From the NCBI GenBank assembly GCA_029253325.1, contig JAQWZS010000013.1:1-12076 (forward strand): a stretch of DNA of 12,076 nt, written 5' to 3'. Every line of letters starts with the position of its first letter. Position 1 is the first letter of the stretch. The translations under genes and the position numbers were made by a program. Origin of the DNA: Bacteroidia bacterium. Lineage in GTDB: Bacteria > Bacteroidota > Bacteroidia > NS11-12g > UBA9320. Of this stretch, positions 7,805 to 12,076 are shown one piece after another. Below the pieces are notes generated by a model. The model saw only the letters and a program-made list of their open reading frames with translations. It was not told the DNA's origin and ran no database searches.

Positions 7805-8034
7805 AACATCATTAATTCTAGTTTAGATATGTATGCTTTAATCTTCTTTCTTGCTCTATGAATATTCACCTTCACTTGACTTTCAGTCATGTCCATTATT
7901 TTTCCAATACTTCGGTAATCATACCCTTCAAAATCTCGAAGTAAGACCACACTTTTTTGTTGTTTTGGTAATTCATGAAGAGCTGTATTGACATAATCCA
8001 TCAAATTGTTGTACTCTTTTTGATCAGATATCAC
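7801..8034 (-). CDS. ECF sigma factor, sigma4 half (split gene, downstream ORF)
   Basis: 77 residues holding a complete region 4 helix-turn-helix, which in ECF sigma factors recognises the -35 element. Visible motifs are ALHELPKQQKSVVLLRDFEGYDY, then SIGKIMDMTESQVKVNIHRARKKI, a textbook sigma4 pair of helices with the VKVNIHRARKK recognition part. It is in the same reading frame as the sigma2 ORF directly upstream and begins at a GTG (8034-8032) touching that ORF's TAA. An alternative start is the ATG at 8001 (Met12), which still leaves sigma4 whole. Together the two ORFs equal one normal ECF sigma of about 161 codons. Either this is a separately translated subunit made by reinitiation, or it is the lost half of a gene broken by a nonsense mutation. 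The domain assignment is firm; expression is uncertain. Confidence 0.85.
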   Translation of the reverse strand: MISDQKEYNNLMDYVNTALHELPKQQKSVVLLRDFEGYDYRSIGKIMDMTESQVKVNIHRARKKIKAYISKLELMML

Positions 8035-8286
8035 TTAACTTGCATTATCAAGTGTTAAAAAACGGTTACTTCTTCGCATTACATCAATCATTTCGTGGTA
8101 TGCAATCTTGTATAAATAGGCTTTAACTGTTTTGATATCAATGTGTTCGATTCTAACCCAGAGCTTTTCAAATGTATTTTGGACAATATTTTCAGCTTCA
8201 AATTCATCATTTAAATTTTTTATAACAAATCGGAATAAACCATCTGCATGTTCGCTCACACATTCGTTATATTCCTTAGTTGTCAT
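8035..8286 (-). CDS. ECF sigma factor, sigma2 half (split gene, upstream ORF)
   Basis: 83 residues comprising sigma region 2, which binds core RNA polymerase and melts the -10 element. Region 2.1/2.2 is visible as DGLFRFVIKNL followed by EFEAENIVQNTFEKLW, and region 2.3/2.4 as AYLYKIAYHEMIDVMRR, ending in SNRFLTLDNAS and TAA at 8037-8035. The stop falls in the sigma2-sigma4 linker, not in either domain. The next codons (GTG ATA TCT GAT CAA) continue in the same frame into the sigma4 half. The start ATG at 8286-8284 fits normal family N-termini. Upstream is a GTAAC-N16-CGT element suggestive of autoregulation. TAA ends other genes here, including hppA, so the genetic code is standard. A sequencing indel could not produce this arrangement because the frame is kept; a base substitution would be needed. 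Confidence 0.87.
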   Translation of the reverse strand: MTTKEYNECVSEHADGLFRFVIKNLNDEFEAENIVQNTFEKLWVRIEHIDIKTVKAYLYKIAYHEMIDVMRRSNRFLTLDNAS

Positions 8287-8317
8287 AGTCTGGTTTTTTC
8301 AACTCTACCTTATTAAT

Positions 8318-8341
8318 ACGATACCAATTAATAAAAGTTAC
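8318..8341 (-). promoter_or_regulatory. Candidate ECF-type promoter of the sigma operon
   Basis: On the minus strand GTAAC (8341-8337) is followed after 16 bases by CGT (8320-8318, within TCGTAT). AAC at -35 and CGT at -10 with a 16-base spacer is the usual architecture of ECF-recognised promoters. Transcription would start near 8308, giving a leader of about 20 bases before the sigma2 ATG. The position directly ahead of an ECF sigma operon suggests positive autoregulation (inference). Confidence 0.55.
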
Positions 8342-8368
8342 ACTTTGGTTAAAAAAATGTCACACTTT
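8337..8368. repeat. 10-bp direct repeat in the sigma/methyltransferase intergenic region
   Basis: GTTACACTTT at 8337-8346 and GTCACACTTT at 8359-8368 differ at one base and begin 22 bases apart, close to two helical turns. The proximal copy contains the -35 GTAAC of the proposed ECF promoter; the distal copy gives GTGAC on the minus strand and has no CGT at the matching distance. The pair could be a regulator site or a duplicated -35 element. Confidence 0.5.
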
Positions 8369-8403
8369 AAAATCACAATATTTTTTCCGGCTAGGCATAA
8401 AGT

Positions 8404-8411
8404 TACCTTTG
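8404..8411 (+). promoter_or_regulatory. Candidate -7 box of the methyltransferase operon
   Basis: TACCTTTG matches TAnnTTTG exactly and ends 4 bases before the ATG at 8416, so the predicted transcription start falls on or next to the start codon. No TTG is seen 17-23 bases upstream; that region is a run of T. Confidence 0.45.
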
Positions 8412-8415
8412 CTAG

Positions 8416-9138
8416 ATGAGCGAATGGTTTAAAACATGGTTTGATAGTGAATATTATCACCTACTATACAAAGATCGAGACCATACCGAAGCTGAAGATT
8501 TTATCAAAAAGATATACAGACTCCTCGCTCCTCTTCCCAAAAAGACCATGCTTGATCTAGCTTGTGGTAAAGGCAGACACAGTATCCAACTAAATAAAAT
8601 GGGTGCATTCGTAGAAGGTTGTGACTATTCAGAAAATAGCATACAATACGCTAAGAAATTCGAGAATGATTACTTGCATTTTTACACGCATGATATGCGT
8701 AACAAGTTACCTAAATCGTATGATTATATTTTTAATCTATTTACCAGTTTTGGATATTTTAAAACATTAGACGAGCACCAACAAACACTCCAGCACATCT
8801 ACAATGGACTGACCGATAAAGGAATATTCATCTTTGACTTTATGAATACGCAATACGTGCTCAATCACCTAGTGGCTAAAGAAATTATTCAAAAAGAATC
8901 GGTACAATTTCGTATTAAAAGAGAACTCATTGATGGATTTATCACCAAACATATTTCTTTTGAGGAAAATGGGAATATCCACCAATACAAAGAAGAAGTA
9001 AGAGCCCTTCATCCAAATGAATTGATTAAAATGATGAAAAACTGTGGTTTTTCTGTTCAAGAAAAATTTGGAAATTATCAATTGGCTCCCTTTGATTTGC
9101 AATCATCTAAACGGTTTATTTTAATTCTGATCAAGTGA
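8416..9138 (+). CDS. Class I SAM-dependent methyltransferase
   Basis: Soluble 240-residue methyltransferase with a Rossmann-type SAM-binding core. Motif I is MLDLACGKGRHS (45-56), the acidic end of beta-2 is D70 in VEGCDYS, the beta-4 region reads YDYIFNLFTSFGYF (102-115), and beta-5 is KGIFIFDFMN. The LFTSFGYF stretch is common to a group of small bacterial methyltransferases of unknown substrate, so none is assigned. The start is well fixed: a TAG lies in frame immediately upstream (8413-8415) and the next Met is residue 45. The gene overlaps the downstream PAP2 phosphatase gene by four bases (GTGA). That pairing hints at a lipid or envelope substrate, but only by association. Confidence 0.88.
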   Translation: MSEWFKTWFDSEYYHLLYKDRDHTEAEDFIKKIYRLLAPLPKKTMLDLACGKGRHSIQLNKMGAFVEGCDYSENSIQYAKKFENDYLHFYTHDMRNKLPKSYDYIFNLFTSFGYFKTLDEHQQTLQHIYNGLTDKGIFIFDFMNTQYVLNHLVAKEIIQKESVQFRIKRELIDGFITKHISFEENGNIHQYKEEVRALHPNELIKMMKNCGFSVQEKFGNYQLAPFDLQSSKRFILILIK

Positions 9139-9704
9139 TTGAATCTCTTATAGATATTGACCAACAATTATTTATCGTCATTCACAGTGACCTTTCAAAC
9201 ACATTGTTTGATGGGGTAATGCCCATTATTCGTAATGCAAAAACATGGATACCAATATACATCGTTTTTATCTATTTTATTTTCAAAAAGTATAAGACAC
9301 AAGGGTATTACATTTTACTCTCAGCTATTGTCGTTGTTGCCCTAACTGATCAGTTTTCTGCTGGATTCATGAAGCCCTATTTTGAACGACTACGTCCTTG
9401 CCACGAACCATCAATAACACAATACATTAGAGGCTTAATAGACTGCGGTGGACAATATGGATTCATCTCCTCTCATGCTACTAATCACTTTGGCTTGGCT
9501 GTCATTTTTAGTTGGTTCTTCAAAAAATCATTCGACTTTAATTATTCAGCTTGGGTATTTTACACATGGGCAGGTCTCATATCATTTGCCCAAATATATG
9601 TTGGAAAACACTACCCTGGAGATGTTATTGTTGGTGCAATTTCAGGAATATTCATCGGTTGGGTTATCCTAAATAGACTCCAAAAAATTATGAAATCAAA
9701 CTAA
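9135..9704 (+). CDS. PAP2-family membrane phosphatase
   Basis: Integral membrane phosphatase of 189 residues with about five or six hydrophobic spans, of the family that dephosphorylates phosphatidic acid, undecaprenyl pyrophosphate or lipid A-type substrates on the outer face of the membrane. The three family motifs are recognisable: K80-x6-R87-P88 (KPYFERLRP), SSHATNHF with H114 in place of the usual PSGH context, and YVGKHYPGD with H159 and D163. In motif 3 the usual Ser-Arg pair is Ala152-Gln153, so the conserved arginine is absent. The start is a GTG at 9135 overlapping the methyltransferase TGA, and residue 1 onward (IESLIDIDQQLF) fits typical N-termini of the family. Undecaprenyl-pyrophosphate phosphatase is a reasonable guess but not shown. 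Confidence 0.9.
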   Translation: MIESLIDIDQQLFIVIHSDLSNTLFDGVMPIIRNAKTWIPIYIVFIYFIFKKYKTQGYYILLSAIVVVALTDQFSAGFMKPYFERLRPCHEPSITQYIRGLIDCGGQYGFISSHATNHFGLAVIFSWFFKKSFDFNYSAWVFYTWAGLISFAQIYVGKHYPGDVIVGAISGIFIGWVILNRLQKIMKSN

Positions 9705-9707
9705 ATT

Positions 9708-11414
9708 ATGTTTCAAGAAAAAGCTCTATCTATCCTCAAATCTGGTAAAAATGTGTTCCTTACTGGAAGTGCGGGTACGGGAAAGACATATACCTTAAAC
9801 TCCTACATTCAATGGCTCAAAGAACATAAGGTACCTGTTGCTATTACTGCAAGTACAGGCATTGCTGCTACTCATATGAATGGAACAACCATTCACTCAT
9901 GGAGTGGAATCGGAATAAAAAATACGCTTACGCATAGCGATTTAAAATCCATGCAAGGCAAACAATATTTGACAAAAAATATCTCTAAAACCCATGTATT
10001 AATCATCGATGAAATATCCATGCTTCATCGCAATCAGTTGGATATGATAAACCAAGCGTTGAAATATCTGAGAAATTCTGCTCAACCCTTTGGTGGCATG
10101 CAGGTCGTGTTTGCAGGAGACTTTTTTCAGCTTCCTCCTGTGAGCAAGGAATCAATACCCAGCCGTGAAAAATTTGCCTTTATGAGTAAGGCATGGGTGG
10201 AAGCTGCACCTGTAGCATGTTACTTAACTGAACAATATCGTCAAACTAAAAACGAATTAAATACCATTCTCAATCAAATCAGAGGTAATGAAATTGATGA
10301 ATCTGGAGTACAATTACTCCAAGAAACTCGCTTCAATGAACATACCATCGAACCAACCAAACTATATTCTCACAATGCCGATGTAGATGCCATGAATGAA
10401 AAAGAATTGGCAGAATTGGAAGAGGAAAAATGGGAGTTTTTTGCAACAAAAAAAGGAAACCAAAAAATGATGGATTCCTTCGTGAAATCTCTGATTGTTC
10501 AAGATAAACTCATCTTAAAAAAAGGAGCTAAAGTTATGTTCCTAAAAAATAACCATGAACGAGCCATTATGAATGGAACCCTAGGGGTAGTCGTTGATTT
10601 CAAAAAAGACATAGACGAAAATGGACCCTTTCCTTTGGTTCAGCTTATGGATAAACGCAAGATCCTTGCTAAACCAGATATCTGGTCGATTAACAATGAA
10701 AAAGGAACTCCTTTAGTCAGCCTCGAACAAGTTCCCATCCGACTGGCTTGGGCTATTACCGTTCACAAAAGCCAAGGAATGACATTAGAGGCTGCTGAAA
10801 TTGATCTAAGTAAGGCTTTTGAGCCAGGACAAGGATATGTTGCTCTATCTCGATTAAAAGACTTGGAAGGACTCAAATTACTCGGCATTAACAGAATGGC
10901 TATCGAAGTAGATGCATTGGCTCTCAAAGCCGATCAACGTTTCCAAGAATTGAGTCAAGAGATTGATAATCTACCAGAATCTGATTTTGAAAAAGACTGG
11001 AAGAGTCATATCATCGCTAGTGGAGGAACCACCGACCCGAAAGAAATCAAGAAGCACAAAGCTAAAACGCAAGCCAAAGAAAAAAAGATCTCCACCTATG
11101 AGCAAACAATTGAACTCATCAAAGATGGAAAATCACTCCATGAAATTAGTGATCATCGAGGAATGGCATTAACCACTATCCAAGGTCATATTTTAAAAAT
11201 ATCAGACACCTATCCTGAAGTTAACATTGAAGCATACAAACCTGATGAGGTGCTTATGGACCGTATCAAAAAAATCTATTCTGAAGCAGACAATGGAAAC
11301 GAAGAGAACTATAGTACTGATGGTCGAATTAAATCGAGAATCATCTTCAAAGAACTAGGCGGTAAAATAGACTATGGGACCATCAAATTGGCTTATGCCT
11401 ATTTGGATATATAA
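9708..11414 (+). CDS. PIF1/RecD-like superfamily 1 helicase with C-terminal HTH
   Basis: Predicted 5'-to-3' DNA helicase, 568 residues. The motor motifs appear in order: Walker A GSAGTGKT (20-27), motif Ia TASTGIAATHMNG (47-59), Walker B LIIDEISML (98-106), motif III VVFAGDFFQLPPV (133-145), EQYRQ (175-179), and the C-terminal block WAITVHKSQGMTLEAAEIDL (348-367) followed by YVALSRLKDL. The arginine in VALSR is the likely finger residue. A basic linker (about 445-460) leads to residues 462-500, TYEQTIELIKDGKSLHEIS then RGMALTTIQGHIL, which fit the HTH_40 domain found at the ends of RecQ and PIF1-like helicases. Such proteins occur as chromosomal helicases in many Bacteroidota, probably in replication or repair. 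It starts 3 bases after the PAP2 gene and is likely co-transcribed, without an obvious functional link. Confidence 0.92.
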   Translation: MFQEKALSILKSGKNVFLTGSAGTGKTYTLNSYIQWLKEHKVPVAITASTGIAATHMNGTTIHSWSGIGIKNTLTHSDLKSMQGKQYLTKNISKTHVLIIDEISMLHRNQLDMINQALKYLRNSAQPFGGMQVVFAGDFFQLPPVSKESIPSREKFAFMSKAWVEAAPVACYLTEQYRQTKNELNTILNQIRGNEIDESGVQLLQETRFNEHTIEPTKLYSHNADVDAMNEKELAELEEEKWEFFATKKGNQKMMDSFVKSLIVQDKLILKKGAKVMFLKNNHERAIMNGTLGVVVDFKKDIDENGPFPLVQLMDKRKILAKPDIWSINNEKGTPLVSLEQVPIRLAWAITVHKSQGMTLEAAEIDLSKAFEPGQGYVALSRLKDLEGLKLLGINRMAIEVDALALKADQRFQELSQEIDNLPESDFEKDWKSHIIASGGTTDPKEIKKHKAKTQAKEKKISTYEQTIELIKDGKSLHEISDHRGMALTTIQGHILKISDTYPEVNIEAYKPDEVLMDRIKKIYSEADNGNEENYSTDGRIKSRIIFKELGGKIDYGTIKLAYAYLDI

Positions 11415-11477
11415 AATATAATACCCTGATGGTCCTGATATATGAATCATAATCATGTTTCAGATTATCTTTTTATC

Positions 11478-11485
11478 TAAATTTG
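11478..11485 (+). promoter_or_regulatory. Candidate -7 box of the DUF2130 gene
   Basis: TAAATTTG matches TAnnTTTG exactly and ends 9 bases before the ATG at 11495. No clear TTG is present at the -33 distance. The 80-base gap after the helicase gene shows no convincing terminator. Confidence 0.42.
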
Positions 11486-11494
11486 ACACTGGAT

Positions 11495-12076
11495 ATGATG
11501 GATGAAATAAAATGCCCCCATTGTGGGAGCAATTTTGATGTGGAGGAAGTGCTGAGCGGAAAAGTTCAGGCCCATTTCAAACAAGAATATGAGAATAAAC
11601 TTGCCGAGCAAACGCTTCGATTTCAAACAGAGCAAGCAAAACTCAATAAGGAAGTAGAGGCATTTGAGCAAAAAAAGAAGAAAGAAAATGAGCTGTTTCA
11701 AGAAAAATTGAAACAACAATTGCTCAAAGAAAAAGAAACCATAAAAAAACAAACACTTGAATCCTTTGAAGAGCAAATCCGATCACTAAAAGAAGAAAAC
11801 GATCAACGAAAAGAAGACAATAAAAAACTGAGAATCAATGAGGTAGAACTCAAAAGAAAGGAAAGAGAACTTCAAGAAAAAACCGAGAACCTACAACTTG
11901 ATGTTGAGAAAAAAATGCTCGAAAAACAACAGGAAATTGAGCAAAAAGCTCGAGCAAAAGAACGGGAGGAATTCGAACTCGAAAAAATAAAGTTGCTCAA
12001 ACAAATTGAGGACAACAAAAAACTCGCCGAAGAAATGAAACGCAAAGCCGAACAAGGAAGCATGCAACTTCAAGGT
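11495..12076 (+). CDS. DUF2130-family coiled-coil protein, N-terminal part, cut by window edge
   Basis: An open frame of 194 codons runs off the right edge. The N-terminus has a half zinc-ribbon CPHCG (C7, C10), followed from about residue 25 to 185 by a long charged coiled coil rich in Lys, Glu and Gln. The last residues, KLAEEMKRKAEQGSMQLQG, match the point where the conserved DUF2130 domain usually begins, so I infer that this domain lies beyond the window. The biochemical function of the family is not known to me. The start at 11495 puts the CPxCG motif at the usual place; a second ATG follows immediately at 11498. Reverse-strand open frames in this region are composition artefacts of the Lys/Glu-rich coding strand. 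Confidence 0.85.
   Translation, partial: MMDEIKCPHCGSNFDVEEVLSGKVQAHFKQEYENKLAEQTLRFQTEQAKLNKEVEAFEQKKKKENELFQEKLKQQLLKEKETIKKQTLESFEEQIRSLKEENDQRKEDNKKLRINEVELKRKERELQEKTENLQLDVEKKMLEKQQEIEQKARAKEREEFELEKIKLLKQIEDNKKLAEEMKRKAEQGSMQLQG

Noticed and set aside
8035..8037. Alternative genetic code in which TAA is sense
   Set aside because: hppA, the beta-barrel gene and the PAP2 gene all end in TAA at family-typical lengths, so TAA is a normal stop here.
8132..8419. Plus-strand 95-codon ORF opposite the sigma2 region
   Set aside because: Antisense to conserved sigma region 2 and overlapping the methyltransferase start; Phe/Ser-rich shadow composition.
9708..11414. Helicase plus DUF2130 neighbour as a phage-defence system
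   Set aside because: The helicase is a housekeeping-type PIF1-like protein found widely in Bacteroidota; no nuclease, toxin, integrase or mobile-element signs lie nearby.
11415..11494. Terminator or small RNA after the helicase gene
   Set aside because: Only a short CCTGAT duplication and weak AT-rich symmetry are visible; no stable stem followed by a T-run.
11477..12073. Phe/Leu/Ser-rich minus-strand ORFs at the right end
   Set aside because: Complement of a Lys/Glu-rich coiled coil; the plus strand is fully open with a CPHCG N-terminus typical of DUF2130 proteins.

Overview
The window looks like a piece of a Bacteroidota chromosome, probably Flavobacteriales-like. The DNA is AT-rich. Several genes are preceded by the TAnnTTTG -7 element used by the Bacteroidota primary sigma factor, and ribosome binding sites are inconspicuous. 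The membrane pyrophosphatase, the lipoprotein L,D-transpeptidase and the sigma / anti-sigma / outer-membrane-barrel operon are all of types common in that phylum. No tRNA, rRNA, CRISPR array, insertion sequence or clear phage gene was seen.

Layout: (1) 1-890, minus strand: 5' half of lepA (elongation factor 4), running off the left edge. (2) 1133-6095, plus strand: membrane ion-pumping pyrophosphatase (hppA-type), then a YkuD_2-family L,D-transpeptidase one base downstream, then a large lipoprotein L,D-transpeptidase of the YcbB/LdtD type with its own candidate promoter. The last two act on periplasmic peptidoglycan. (3) 6099-8286, minus strand, convergent with region 2: an ECF sigma factor module, a single-pass anti-sigma-like membrane protein and an outer-membrane beta-barrel protein, packed as one operon. 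The sigma factor is split by an in-frame TAA into a sigma2 ORF and a sigma4 ORF that abut exactly (TAA then GTG). A GTAAC-N16-CGT element upstream looks like an autoregulated ECF promoter. (4) 8416-11414, plus strand: SAM-dependent methyltransferase, PAP2 phosphatase and PIF1/RecD-like helicase with a C-terminal helix-turn-helix, overlapping or separated by 3 bases, so probably one transcript. (5) 11495 to the right edge, plus strand: the zinc-ribbon/coiled-coil N-terminus of a DUF2130-family protein.

The points most worth checking are the split ECF sigma factor (a possible two-subunit sigma, or a fresh nonsense mutation), the pyrophosphatase whose gate glutamate appears to have moved from helix 6 to helix 5, and three plus-strand genes whose TAnnTTTG box lies only 4-9 bases before the ATG, which implies leaderless or nearly leaderless mRNAs. 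Most of the window is otherwise ordinary chromosome. No defence island or mobile system is visible.
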